A DNA stretch of 16,684 bases from positions 1 through 16,684 of the forward strand of contig CAKOHQ010000028.1 of NCBI GenBank assembly GCA_934085875.1. Direction: 5' to 3'. Numbering within the stretch: the first letter of the stretch is position 1; every line of letters begins with the position of its first letter. Origin of the DNA: an uncultured Bacilli bacterium (GTDB lineage Bacteria > Bacillota_I > Bacilli_A > RF39 > UBA660). Below the pieces are notes generated by a model that was given only the letters and a program-made list of their open reading frames with translations, had not been told where the DNA came from and did no database searches. A program made the position numbers and the translations under genes. This document shows positions 1 to 7,899 of the stretch, one piece after another.

Positions 1-19
1 TCGAGGTCGGAGGAGAAGT

Positions 20-45
20 ATAAAGTCTTAAAACTTATCTTTTTT
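20..45 (+). terminator. Weak possible terminator of a gene entering from the left edge
   Basis: A short imperfect hairpin (ATA-AGT pairing with ACTTAT, one bulged A, loop CTTAAA) is followed by a run of six T on the plus strand. It sits just after a short stretch (1-19) that is far richer in G than its surroundings. That stretch could be the last codons of a plus-strand gene or the 3' end of an RNA gene entering the window, since stops occur in two plus frames at 21-30. Too little is present to identify the gene. The remaining bases up to 195 hold nothing I recognise. Confidence 0.3.
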
Positions 46-195
46 ATGAATAGAAAATTTTATATTTGCGAATTAAATTGTACAATCAGTTGCAAATTAT
101 TATGTACAAATTAAATCACATATTGGTATCTCTACCTTAACAAAAATATAACATTTTTTACTTTCTTTGTAAATATATAACTCATCAAAATATAT

Positions 196-225
196 AAAAA
201 AAGAAAATTATAATTAATCTTCTTT
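196..225 (-). terminator. Intrinsic terminator overlapping the 3' end of mscL
   Basis: On the minus strand AAAGAAGATTA pairs over 11 positions (one G-T) with TAATTTTCTTT around an ATTA loop, and runs into a T-rich tail. The 5' arm lies inside the last codons of mscL, so the coding end doubles as the terminator stem. It would close the nusB-xseA-xseB-mscL transcript. Confidence 0.55.
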
Positions 226-627
226 AATATCATTATTACAATTTTTTAACAAATCTCTAATTTCTTCAAGCAATAACTCTTCATTACTTTTTTTAACTTC
301 AATACTCTCTTTAGATTTATTTTTATCTAAATTATCTTTTATAACATTAATAAATTTTATACAAATAAATATACAAAAAGCCATTAATAAAAAATCTAAA
401 ACATTTTGTATAAAACTACCATAATTAATAGTAGCATCTTTAAATCTAATTGTTAAATTACTAAAATCATGACCACCTATAATAATACCAAATATAGGCA
501 TTATTATATCATTAACTAAACTAGTAATTATCTTTTGAAATGCTCCACCAATAATAACTCCAACAGCTAAATCTAAAACATTCCCCTTTGAAATAAATTT
601 TTTAAACTCTTCAAATAATTTTTTCAT
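214..627 (-). CDS. mscL: Large-conductance mechanosensitive channel MscL
   Basis: Homopentameric inner-membrane channel that opens on membrane tension and releases solutes during hypo-osmotic shock. The 137-residue length is typical. The family hallmarks are in order: an N-terminal amphipathic helix (MKKLFEEFKKF), the first transmembrane helix with the pore-lining VLDLAVGVIIGGAF pattern, a periplasmic loop beginning near FGIIIGG, a second transmembrane helix (about residues 70-95) and a charged cytoplasmic tail ending in an acidic/lysine helix. I start at the ATG that matches the family N-terminus. An in-frame GTG 12 bases upstream lies inside xseB. That ATG is one base after the xseB stop (TAATATG) with no well-spaced Shine-Dalgarno, so translation is probably coupled to xseB. 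It is the last gene of its operon. Confidence 0.95.
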   Translation of the reverse strand: MKKLFEEFKKFISKGNVLDLAVGVIIGGAFQKIITSLVNDIIMPIFGIIIGGHDFSNLTIRFKDATINYGSFIQNVLDFLLMAFCIFICIKFINVIKDNLDKNKSKESIEVKKSNEELLLEEIRDLLKNCNNDIKED

Positions 628-628
628 A

Positions 629-853
629 TTATTTATCACTTACCTCAAAATCTGATAAATTACCATTTTCATCTAATATCTTATTAACTGATATAGTTGC
701 TTTGTTTAATTTATCACTACATATTTTAATTAATTTCATTGCTTCACTATATTTTTCAATACTAGTTTCTAAATCAACATTACCACTTTCTAAATCTTTA
801 ACAATTTTTTCTATATCTAAAATTAATTCATCAAATTTTTTCTCTTCCATCAT
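629..853 (-). CDS. xseB: Exodeoxyribonuclease VII small subunit XseB
   Basis: Small subunit of exonuclease VII, which degrades single-stranded DNA to acid-soluble oligonucleotides together with XseA. The 74-residue product has the family pattern: FDELILDIEKIVKDLESGNVDLE near the N-terminus, then the helix SIEKYSEAMKLIKICSDKLN. It is a two-helix coiled-coil protein that packs on XseA. Its ATG overlaps the xseA stop (ATGA), so the subunits are translationally coupled, as expected for a fixed stoichiometry. The next codon is also ATG and could equally be the start. mscL follows after one base. Confidence 0.95.
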   Translation of the reverse strand: MMEEKKFDELILDIEKIVKDLESGNVDLETSIEKYSEAMKLIKICSDKLNKATISVNKILDENGNLSDFEVSDK

Positions 854-2115
854 TCATATTTCCCTTCTACTATTACATCAACATTACCTTTATACAATTT
901 AATATTTAATTTATCTTTAATATTTATATCATTTATATCTTTAATACATTTATTGTCTTTTTTTACTACACTATATCCTTTACTAAGTACATTAAGTGGA
1001 TTTAATAAATTTAATTTATTTATTAATAATTCATATGTATTATTAAAATTATTAATTATATTATCAGGATTATTTAGTATATAATTATTCTTTAAAACAT
1101 CTAATTTTTTATTATTAATATCTAAAATATATTTTATTCTTTTATTAATATTATCTAATAATATATCTAATTTTTGTTCTTTAATTTCAAATGATGCTAA
1201 TGGATTAGATAATACATATGACTTTTTTAATACATCTATTTTTTTTGTATTTATTTCTAATGTATTTTGTATATCTTTATTTAATCTAATAGATAATTGA
1301 TTAATAAAATTTTTTACATCTATTATATTTGGAACAGCCATTTCAGCAGCTCCTGTCGGAGTTGGTGCTCTTAAATCACTAACAAAATCACTTATCGTAA
1401 AGTCTATTTCATGTCCAACAGCAGATATTACCGGTGTATTGCACTCATAAATAGCACGAGCAACAATTTCTTCATTAAAAGCCCATAAATCTTCTATTGA
1501 TCCTCCACCTCTACCAACAATTAAAACATCTAGATTATATGAATCAGCTTTTTTTATTTGTCTCACTATATCATCTTTAGCTAACTCACCTTGAACTAAT
1601 GCTGGAAAAAGTATTGTTTCAGTAGATGGAAATCTTCTTTTTATAGTGCTTAATATATCTCTAATAGCAGCCCCAGTAGGTGCAGTTACAATTCCAATTT
1701 TCTTTGGAAATTTTGGAATACTCTTTTTATGAGTTGGATCAAATAAACCTTCATTAGACAATTTTTTCTTAAGTTCTTCAAACTTTAAATAAAGATTACC
1801 AACACCATCTTCTATCATTTCATTAACATAAATTTGATAGCCACCAGTAGGTTCATAAACACTAACTCTACCAACTACTAAAACCTTCATACCATCTTTA
1901 GGTACAAAATTAAGTTTACTAGCATAAGTACTAAACATAACTGCATTAATTCTACTTCCTTCATCTTTCAAAGTAAAATATAAATGCCCTCTAGTATGTC
2001 CTTTAAAATTAGATATTTCACCTTTCAAACCTAATGTTTGTATATTTGGATCAGTATCAAATTTATTCTTTAAATATTTATTTAAAGTAGTTATAGTTAT
2101 ATATCTTTTTTCCAT
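850..2115 (-). CDS. xseA: Exodeoxyribonuclease VII large subunit XseA
   Basis: Catalytic subunit of exonuclease VII (single-stranded DNA degradation in repair and recombination). About residues 5-105 form the OB-fold that binds DNA (ending near VYEPTGGYQIYVNEM). The catalytic domain follows, with the family signatures GRGGGSIEDLWAFNEE and SAVGHEIDFTISDFVSDLRA then PTPTGAAE. The C-terminal part is a long Asn/Lys/Ile-rich helical region that in the family binds several XseB copies. The start MEKRYITITTLNKYLK matches the family N-terminus and has GGTG a few bases upstream. The longer frame would run into nusB. At 421 residues it is near the usual length. It ends in an ATGA overlap with xseB. Confidence 0.96.
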   Translation of the reverse strand: MEKRYITITTLNKYLKNKFDTDPNIQTLGLKGEISNFKGHTRGHLYFTLKDEGSRINAVMFSTYASKLNFVPKDGMKVLVVGRVSVYEPTGGYQIYVNEMIEDGVGNLYLKFEELKKKLSNEGLFDPTHKKSIPKFPKKIGIVTAPTGAAIRDILSTIKRRFPSTETILFPALVQGELAKDDIVRQIKKADSYNLDVLIVGRGGGSIEDLWAFNEEIVARAIYECNTPVISAVGHEIDFTISDFVSDLRAPTPTGAAEMAVPNIIDVKNFINQLSIRLNKDIQNTLEINTKKIDVLKKSYVLSNPLASFEIKEQKLDILLDNINKRIKYILDINNKKLDVLKNNYILNNPDNIINNFNNTYELLINKLNLLNPLNVLSKGYSVVKKDNKCIKDINDINIKDKLNIKLYKGNVDVIVEGKYE

Positions 2116-2134
2116 AAAACACCAATCATAAAAA

Positions 2135-2527
2135 TTATTCGTTAACAATTTTATCTAATACTGCATTTATCATATTCTTAACTTTATCATCACAATATTT
2201 TTTAGCAAGTTCTAAAGCTTCATTAATTACAACAATATCTGGAGTATCCATATATTTAATTTCATATACACTCATTCTTAATATACAAGCTCCTAAAGTT
2301 TCAATTCTATCTATTGTCCAATTATTTAAATATTTATTTACAATATTATTTAGTTCATCATAATTATCTATAACACCATATACCATCTTAAGAACAAAAT
2401 CACTATTTATTTCTAAATTTTCTTTAATAACTTTATCTATATCATAATCAAAATTACTTTTTTTATACATTTCTATTTGATATAAAATAGTCATAATTTT
2501 TTCTCTTAATTCGCTTCTTTTAGCCAT
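2135..2527 (-). CDS. nusB: Transcription antitermination factor NusB
   Basis: NusB binds the boxA RNA with NusE (S10) to support antitermination of rRNA transcription. The 130-residue all-helical product opens with AKRSELREKIMTILYQIEMY and contains the family's late signature NNWTIDRIETLGACILRMSVYEI followed by DTPDIVVINEALELAKKYCDDKVKNMINAVLD, the NusB/TIM44 fold. The chosen ATG has AGGTGA at a usable distance. The upstream TTG in the same frame would overlap the -10 element of its own promoter, which supports the later start. The gene ends 19 bases before the xseA start. Confidence 0.95.
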   Translation of the reverse strand: MAKRSELREKIMTILYQIEMYKKSNFDYDIDKVIKENLEINSDFVLKMVYGVIDNYDELNNIVNKYLNNWTIDRIETLGACILRMSVYEIKYMDTPDIVVINEALELAKKYCDDKVKNMINAVLDKIVNE

Positions 2528-2544
2528 AATATCACCTGCAATCA

Positions 2545-2573
2545 ATTATATCACACACATTAAAGTTTTCCAA
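2545..2573 (-). promoter_or_regulatory. Sigma-A-like promoter of nusB-xseA-xseB-mscL
   Basis: TTGGAA, a 17-base spacer, then TATAAT with an extended TG element (TGATATAAT), lying between the end of nth and the nusB start. This gives nusB and the genes after it their own transcription start even if nth transcription reads through. Confidence 0.65.
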
Positions 2574-2575
2574 TA

Positions 2576-3202
2576 TTACTTATTTATTTTTTTATAATAA
2601 CTACAATATTTTTGTAATAAACATTTATCACATTCTGGCTTTATACTTTTACAGGTATATCTACCAAATAATACTAATTGATGATGTACTCTACTCCATT
2701 TATTTTTAGGAATCTTCTTCATTAATTTATTTTCTACTTTTATAACACTATCTTTTAAATTAGCAAGATTTAATCTTTTTGAAACTCTTTCTACATGAGT
2801 ATCAACCGCTATTGCTGGCACATTAAATAAATTTGATAATACTACATTAGTGGTTTTCCTACCAACCCCAGGTAAATTTTCTAAATATTCTCTATCATTA
2901 GGAACTACTCCATTATAATCTCTAACTAATTTCTTAGATAATTCTATTATATAATTAGCTTTTTTCTTATAATTACCACAACTATAAATAATTTTTTCTA
3001 TATCTTTATTATTGGCATCACACAAACTAAAAATATCATATTTTTTAAATAAAACTTTAGTAACCTCATTTACTCTTTTATCAGTACATTGTGCAGATAA
3101 AACAGTTGCAATCAATAATTCATAATCTTTATTATAATCTAATTCACACTTAGGATTAGGTATCATTTCATCTAATAAATCCAATATATCATTAATTTTC
3201 AT
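2576..3202 (-). CDS. nth: Endonuclease III (DNA glycosylase/AP lyase)
   Basis: Base-excision repair enzyme removing oxidised pyrimidines and nicking the abasic site. In the 208-residue product the helix-hairpin-helix reads LPGVGRKT, with the catalytic Lys at residue 116, followed by VDTHVERVSKRL carrying the conserved Asp at 134. The C-terminus carries the 4Fe-4S loop with the exact spacing C-x6-C-x2-C-x5-C (Cys 184, 191, 194, 200). The early SAQCTD motif is also present. Its ATG lies inside the last codons of the dnaD-like gene (11-base overlap). A dnaD-nth pair is a common Firmicutes arrangement. Confidence 0.97.
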   Translation of the reverse strand: MKINDILDLLDEMIPNPKCELDYNKDYELLIATVLSAQCTDKRVNEVTKVLFKKYDIFSLCDANNKDIEKIIYSCGNYKKKANYIIELSKKLVRDYNGVVPNDREYLENLPGVGRKTTNVVLSNLFNVPAIAVDTHVERVSKRLNLANLKDSVIKVENKLMKKIPKNKWSRVHHQLVLFGRYTCKSIKPECDKCLLQKYCSYYKKINK

Positions 3203-3833
3203 CTAACCAATTATACTCAAAGAATGAAACTTTCTTATCATTCCTTTCCTCTTTCTTCATTTTATTTTTATTAACATCATCAATATTTTTATATCCTTTT
3301 TTACCCCATTCATATAATATTTTATCAATATATCTAAAATTATTTACACCATTATATGTAGCTTCTTTCAAAGCTTCTTTAATTAAATCTTCATTAATCC
3401 CACTCTCTATCCACGCATTTATTAACTCATATTCCATAGGAGTAAGAGGTCTAGCAAACTCACTCTCAAATAGTTCAAATATATTTTTTTCTTGACTTTT
3501 AACAATTTTCTTATTAATATTAGTAGCTGCCAATTTATATATACCATCTAATGATATTTCTTCATCTATTCTATCTCCATCTTTAATTATATTAGTACTT
3601 ATTAATCCTTTCTCAGACAAAGTATTAAAAGAATTAATTATTTCTTCATTACTCATAGTAGTTATTTTATTTATTAACTTTAAATCTAATTCTGGATGTT
3701 CTTGATTAGTTAAATATATTAAAAGTAATATTTCATTAATATCTAAATTATTTTCTTTTATTATTTTAAATAAAAAAGGTCTAATAATGTAATCTTTATT
3801 TTTTATAATATTATATATTACTTCATTACTCAT
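3192..3833 (-). CDS. dnaD: DnaD-like replication initiation/primosome protein
   Basis: DnaD family proteins act with DnaA/DnaB in loading the helicase at oriC and in replication restart in Firmicutes. The product is 213 residues. The N-terminal winged-helix part (about 1-100) is recognisable from LFKIIKENNLDINEILLLIYL and the following helix-turn-helix. The C-terminal DnaB/DnaD domain (about 118-190) has the family pattern FELFESEFARPLTPMEYE then INEDLIKEALKEATYNGVNNFRYIDKILYEW, close to the YxxxIL..W signature. The start is the ATG preceded by AGGTG at six bases. It starts ten bases after the cca stop and overlaps nth by 11 bases, so cca, dnaD and nth look co-transcribed. Confidence 0.92.
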   Translation of the reverse strand: MSNEVIYNIIKNKDYIIRPFLFKIIKENNLDINEILLLIYLTNQEHPELDLKLINKITTMSNEEIINSFNTLSEKGLISTNIIKDGDRIDEEISLDGIYKLAATNINKKIVKSQEKNIFELFESEFARPLTPMEYELINAWIESGINEDLIKEALKEATYNGVNNFRYIDKILYEWGKKGYKNIDDVNKNKMKKEERNDKKVSFFEYNWLDEN

Positions 3834-3842
3834 TATTAACAC

Positions 3843-4916
3843 CTACTTTCTTATAAATTTTACTATATCTTTACTTTTATTTTTTAAACTTCCATTTAAA
3901 ATATTTTTTTCAATATTTAAATAAATTTCATTAATATTATTATAACAATTATTATTTAATTTAACTATACTTTCAACAGATATTTTAATATCTTTTCTTG
4001 TTTTTATAGGTAAAGATTTATATTTCTTGATAATATCTTTATAATCAACACCTAATATTTCTCCTGCAACATTATTAATATATAACCCATATTTATAAAG
4101 TGCATAATTATCTATTTTGCCTATTTTAATTACATCCCTAATATTATTAATAATACTTTTTTCATTTTTAGTAAAAGGATATAATGAACTATATTCTATC
4201 TGTGCATACATTCCTAAAACATCCTTACAATAAGATATTTTATCATATTTTATATTTAATACATCCAATAAATTTAATTCTTTTATTATTTTTAAACCAT
4301 TCATTTTATTATCATTAGATAATATTTTATCTAATTCTTCTTTTTTTCTTGTATAGCTAATATTATTAATTAGATTTTTATTATTATTAATATAATTTAT
4401 TATACTTTCATCTAAACTAAAATTATATATACTTGCTAATCTAATCGCTCTTAATATCCTAATAGGATCTTCTTTTAATTTTTTTTCTGTATCACCTATA
4501 CATTTTATTATTTTATTATTAATATCATTTAATCCACCATAATAATCTATAATTTCATCATCAATATTTAATAATAATTGATTACAAGTAAAATCTCTTC
4601 TTTTTAAATCTTTCTTTATATCATTTACATATTCAATATATTTTGGTATATGATTAACATAATTTTTTTCCAATCTATACGTAGTAATATCTATATTATA
4701 ATTCTTTATTTTAAAATTTATACTACCAAAAGAATCTTTTATTTTATTATCTAATTTAAATATATTTATAACATCTCTAGGTAAAGCATTTGTACAAATA
4801 TCTATATCATTAGTACTTATACCTAATACTTTATCTCTAACATATCCTCCAACAACATATGCTTCATAATTATTATTTTTTAATTTTTTTAATATTTTAT
4901 ATATAATCTTATCCAT
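3843..4916 (-). CDS. cca: CCA tRNA nucleotidyltransferase (class II)
   Basis: Adds or repairs the 3' CCA of tRNAs using CTP and ATP without a nucleic-acid template. The 357-residue protein opens with the polymerase-beta-like head AYVVGGYVRDKVLG, then the metal-binding aspartates in NDIDICTNALP. The neck motif is RRDFTCNQLLLNIDD, with IIDYYGGLNDI and EDPIRILRAIRLASI after it. The rest is a helical body and tail, shorter and more divergent than in Bacillus. One tRNA in this window (Arg) already encodes CCA, so at least for that tRNA the enzyme would act in repair. The gene begins one base after the stop of the upstream membrane-protein gene. Confidence 0.95.
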   Translation of the reverse strand: MDKIIYKILKKLKNNNYEAYVVGGYVRDKVLGISTNDIDICTNALPRDVINIFKLDNKIKDSFGSINFKIKNYNIDITTYRLEKNYVNHIPKYIEYVNDIKKDLKRRDFTCNQLLLNIDDEIIDYYGGLNDINNKIIKCIGDTEKKLKEDPIRILRAIRLASIYNFSLDESIINYINNNKNLINNISYTRKKEELDKILSNDNKMNGLKIIKELNLLDVLNIKYDKISYCKDVLGMYAQIEYSSLYPFTKNEKSIINNIRDVIKIGKIDNYALYKYGLYINNVAGEILGVDYKDIIKKYKSLPIKTRKDIKISVESIVKLNNNCYNNINEIYLNIEKNILNGSLKNKSKDIVKFIRK

Positions 4917-4917
4917 A

Positions 4918-5448
4918 TTAGTACCTAAATAAAAGTGTTGTAATTAAATCAATTAATACTACAATATAAGATGAGATACAAGAAACAACAACTTGATTTT
5001 TATATTTATTTGACAATTGTTCTATAAAAGGTTCTACTAAATATAACAATAATAATGCTAATACAGCAAAATTAAGTACACTCCTTAAACAGACATATCC
5101 CTTTATGTTCATAAACAAACCTGTATAATCCCACCATGTTCTATTAAATATAGATTCCATTAAATAACCAGTAATATATTCTGTAATACCAGTTATTAGA
5201 ATTGATAAAATAAATATAATTAAAGGATGTTTTTTTAATTTCTTTAAAAAATAAACAAGAAACAAAGCTCCAAAACCATAAACAGGTAAGTAAGGTCCAA
5301 ACATAAAACCTCTATTAACAACTTCTTTTTCTATAATTAAACAAAAACATTCTTCATATATCCATCCAATCACAGATCCAAATAAAAATATCAAACTCCA
5401 ATAAATTAATTTGTTATCTTTTTTTAAAAAATTACTACTTTTTTTCAT
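4918..5448 (-). CDS. CmpB-like multi-spanning membrane protein (putative ABC-transporter type IV family)
   Basis: The 176-residue product has about five hydrophobic segments (around residues 14-36, 55-72, 77-97, 118-140 and 150-172). It carries the conserved blocks of the PF06541 family: GWIYEECFCLIIEKEVVNRGFMFGP followed by YLPVYGFGAL, and later the Trp-Trp motif in NRTWWDYTGLFMNIKGYVCL. The family is widespread in gut Firmicutes and its function is not settled. The permease name is historical and no ATPase partner lies next to it. The start is the ATG with AGGAG seven bases upstream; an earlier in-frame ATG lacks such a site. The gene has its own promoter just upstream and leads into cca. 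It lies directly downstream of the bacteriocin-like cassette but behind a terminator, so a role in immunity is only a guess. Confidence 0.8.
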   Translation of the reverse strand: MKKSSNFLKKDNKLIYWSLIFLFGSVIGWIYEECFCLIIEKEVVNRGFMFGPYLPVYGFGALFLVYFLKKLKKHPLIIFILSILITGITEYITGYLMESIFNRTWWDYTGLFMNIKGYVCLRSVLNFAVLALLLLYLVEPFIEQLSNKYKNQVVVSCISSYIVVLIDLITTLLFRY

Positions 5449-5466
5449 AAAAATACTCCTACATCT

Positions 5467-5495
5467 AGTATACAAAATAATATTTTATAAGTCTA
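5467..5495 (-). promoter_or_regulatory. Sigma-A-like promoter of the CmpB-like gene, cca, dnaD, nth run
   Basis: TAGACT, a 17-base spacer and TATACT (TGTATACT) on the minus strand, placed about 20 bases before the CmpB-like start and immediately after the terminator of the peptide cassette. Confidence 0.55.
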
Positions 5496-5525
5496 TTTCT
5501 ATTATTCTATTTTACAAAAAAATGT

Positions 5526-5549
5526 AAAAGAAAAAGGGAATAATCCCTT
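5526..5549 (-). terminator. Intrinsic terminator of the peptide/exporter operon
   Basis: On the minus strand AAGGGA, a four-base loop and TCCCTT are followed by TTTTTCTTTT. The hairpin starts at the stop codon of the second small peptide gene, so the exporter gene and both peptide genes end together here. The presence of this terminator supports the two short reading frames being real transcribed genes. Confidence 0.75.
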
Positions 5550-5703
5550 AACAAGTTCTTTTGTTTCTAGCATAGTTAATAGCGCTTCCAACACTTCTAC
5601 CCAATTCTAAAAACATATTGATTAATCTTACCAAACTATTTATAAAATTACCAGAAGTATAAGATGCACCACCTACAACGCATTTAAGTTCAAAATCTTT
5701 CAT
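5548..5703 (-). CDS. Double-glycine-leader peptide 2 (candidate class IIb bacteriocin subunit)
   Basis: A 51-residue frame. The leader MKDFELKCVVGG fits the C39 peptidase recognition pattern: Glu at -8, Leu at -7, Val at -4 and Gly-Gly at -2/-1. Cleavage would release a 39-residue basic peptide (residues 13-51) starting ASYTSG, with a GxxxG motif (Gly35-Gly39), a likely amphipathic helix around NSLVRLINMFLELGRS and a single Cys as the last residue. The ATG overlaps the stop of the first peptide gene (TAATG) with no separate strong Shine-Dalgarno, so translation is probably coupled. The exporter encoded immediately upstream has the matching peptidase. Family knowledge says such pairs are bacteriocins or signalling peptides; which one is inference. 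Confidence 0.8.
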   Translation of the reverse strand: MKDFELKCVVGGASYTSGNFINSLVRLINMFLELGRSVGSAINYARNKRTC

Positions 5704-5846
5704 TAATTACATTTAAGTGGTCTTAAAAATCCATCAACTAATCCTACTAGAAAGCTACCTAGTGCTGCAAAAAATATTCCAAATCCAACTTTCTTACCAA
5801 CACCACCACCATTAACTAACATTAATTTTTTGTCTTCAAGTACCAT
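5703..5846 (-). CDS. Double-glycine-leader peptide 1 (candidate class IIb bacteriocin subunit)
   Basis: A 47-residue frame starting six bases downstream of the exporter coding sequence. The Shine-Dalgarno AAAGGAG is formed by the exporter's own last codons, five bases from the ATG. The leader MVLEDKKLMLVNGG has hydrophobic residues at -12, -7 and -4 before Gly-Gly, as C39 peptidases require. The predicted mature part (residues 15-47) is Gly-rich, hydrophobic and basic: GVGKKVGFG, then a membrane-like segment FFAALGSFLVGLV and a tail with Arg, Lys and one Cys. GxxxG motifs occur at Gly17-Gly21 and Gly35-Gly39. The two mature peptides each carry GxxxG motifs and one Cys, which is the profile of a two-peptide bacteriocin. 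No homologue is recognised by eye. Confidence 0.82.
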   Translation of the reverse strand: MVLEDKKLMLVNGGGVGKKVGFGIFFAALGSFLVGLVDGFLRPLKCN

Positions 5847-5848
5847 AC

Positions 5849-7858
5849 TTACTCCTTTCTAAAAGTTAAAACATTATCAAATAAATTACCTACATCTTTA
5901 TGACTAACATATAAGATTATTCTATCTTTAAAATATTTCAACATATCCTTCACAATTAAACATTCTAATTCATAATCTATTTCTTTCAACACTTCATCTA
6001 AAATAATAATTTTTTTAGAATGCAATAAACTTCTAGCTAATATTAATCTATTCTTTTCTCCACCACTTAAAGAATTAGAATTTATCAACATAAAATCCAA
6101 ACCACATTCTCTAACAGCATTAATATCATCTATTCTACAAATTTGAATTATATCATCTAACAATTCTTCATTTATTTTTTCACCTAACAATAAATTATTT
6201 AGTATCGTATCATTAAATATGTTTTCATCTTGAGATGTATATGAAACTATATTAGTTAAATCATATTTGGTTATATCTTTTAAATTAAATAATACTTTAC
6301 CACTATAATTAATAATTTCATTAGAAAGTATTTTAAGAAAACTACTCTTTCCTACACCTGAGGGCCCATTTAAGAAAATCTTTTCATTATTTTTAAACTC
6401 AACGCTTAAATTTCTTATAATATTATATCCATTTATACTAAAATTCAAATTATCTATACTTATACCAATATTATTTTCTAAATTTAAAGCTTCTTTTTTA
6501 TCTAATTTTATAGATAAAAAATCATTATTTTTAACGAGGATATTTTTAAATAGTATAATACTAGGATAATAAGTAGTTATTTTTCTTACTACACTTATAT
6601 AATAATTAATAATGCTAAATAAAACTATTCCATTTATAACATTAAATTTATTTATAGTTATTATTAACAATGTAAATAAACCAATAATACCAAAAATAAT
6701 ATTATCAAATAAACTTATTAAATAAACCTTTTTATTTAATATAAATGAAACTTCATTTTTATCTCTTAAATTATTATTAATATTATTTATAAAATAATCA
6801 TATAAAGACAGATGTTTAATTGTAGTAAAATTACCAATATAATCCACTATATTAGAATTATAAGATTCTTCCAAATTAATATAATATTTCATCTTATTTA
6901 ATATTTTTTTATATATTTTATAATTTAATAAAAGATATATAATAGTGATTGAAAAAAGTATAACAAATATTATATTGTTAAATATTAATAATAATATTAA
7001 TAAAACTAAAGTTATTACTGTATTAAATATTATATCAATCATAATATTTATTATGTTATTACTTAAATTATCTAATTCACTAAATCTTGTAGATATTTCT
7101 CCTTTCTGTTTTAACTTTAAATAATTTAAAGGAAGTTTAAAGACGTGGCTTACAAAATTATTTATAATTTTATTATTAAAACTAATATTACTCTTTAATA
7201 ACAGAATATTTTTTAAATAAACTATTAATTCATTTAAAATAATTACAATCATTAATAAATAAAAATATTTAAAATTATTACTCAATATTTTTATTTCAAA
7301 AGTTTGAATTATTAATAAAAATAATGATATAGAAGAAATCATAATTATTATAAAATATTTTAATATATTATTTTTTATAAAATTTATTATTTTATTATTA
7401 ATAAATTTATTATTATCATAAACAGGTATAGTACCAACTGGATAAAATAATAATATAACACCAGTAAAAATATTTTTAAATTTATCATTAGTGATTTTTA
7501 TAAAACCTTGTGAAGGATCCATAATCATTAAATAATCTTTTTTTATTTCATAAACAACTACAAAATGATATAAACCATTCTCAAATTTTATATGAGCAAT
7601 TAATGGAAGTTGATAATTATTAATATCATCTAATAAAATCTTCTTTCCACAAGAATTAAATCCTATTTTTTTTGCACAATTAATTATTTCATATGCGTTA
7701 GTTCCAATATTACTCGTATTAGTATAATATCTTAATGTTTCAAGAGGAACAAAACCATTATAATATTTTATAATAGAAGCTAAACAACATATACCACAAT
7801 CACTAATTTCTTCTTGAATTATTTCATAATTTTTTTCATCTCTTATCACTCCCTTCAC
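5849..7858 (-). CDS. Peptidase-containing ABC exporter (C39 peptidase, bacteriocin processing and export)
   Basis: A 669-residue membrane protein that would cut the double-glycine leader and export the peptide using ATP. Residues 1-135 are a C39 cysteine peptidase: oxyanion Gln15, catalytic Cys21 in DCGICC, His98 in GLYHF and Asp114 in MDPSQG. Residues about 155-440 are the membrane domain with roughly six spans. The ATPase has Walker A GPSGVGKSS (498-506), Q-loop Gln543, signature LSGGEKNR (597-604), Walker B IIILDE with Glu622, and the H-loop His653. All catalytic residues are intact; the usual LDEATSALD is here LDEVLKEID. The two peptide substrates are encoded directly downstream in the same transcript. 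The start is unclear. The in-frame starts are GTG codons without a well-spaced Shine-Dalgarno, whereas AAGGGAG sits nine bases before an out-of-frame ATG followed by seven A. Confidence 0.93.
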   Translation of the reverse strand: MKGVIRDEKNYEIIQEEISDCGICCLASIIKYYNGFVPLETLRYYTNTSNIGTNAYEIINCAKKIGFNSCGKKILLDDINNYQLPLIAHIKFENGLYHFVVVYEIKKDYLMIMDPSQGFIKITNDKFKNIFTGVILLFYPVGTIPVYDNNKFINNKIINFIKNNILKYFIIIMISSISLFLLIIQTFEIKILSNNFKYFYLLMIVIILNELIVYLKNILLLKSNISFNNKIINNFVSHVFKLPLNYLKLKQKGEISTRFSELDNLSNNIINIMIDIIFNTVITLVLLILLLIFNNIIFVILFSITIIYLLLNYKIYKKILNKMKYYINLEESYNSNIVDYIGNFTTIKHLSLYDYFINNINNNLRDKNEVSFILNKKVYLISLFDNIIFGIIGLFTLLIITINKFNVINGIVLFSIINYYISVVRKITTYYPSIILFKNILVKNNDFLSIKLDKKEALNLENNIGISIDNLNFSINGYNIIRNLSVEFKNNEKIFLNGPSGVGKSSFLKILSNEIINYSGKVLFNLKDITKYDLTNIVSYTSQDENIFNDTILNNLLLGEKINEELLDDIIQICRIDDINAVRECGLDFMLINSNSLSGGEKNRLILARSLLHSKKIIILDEVLKEIDYELECLIVKDMLKYFKDRIILYVSHKDVGNLFDNVLTFRKE

Positions 7859-7899
7859 TATTAATTATTATCGAAAAATTTGCATTTCCTTTTTTTTTC

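Noticed and set aside
702..902. Plus-strand open frame opposite xseB/xseA
   Set aside because: It lies antisense to two clearly coding genes with family matches; its Ser/Leu/Ile composition is what the complement of AT-rich coding gives.
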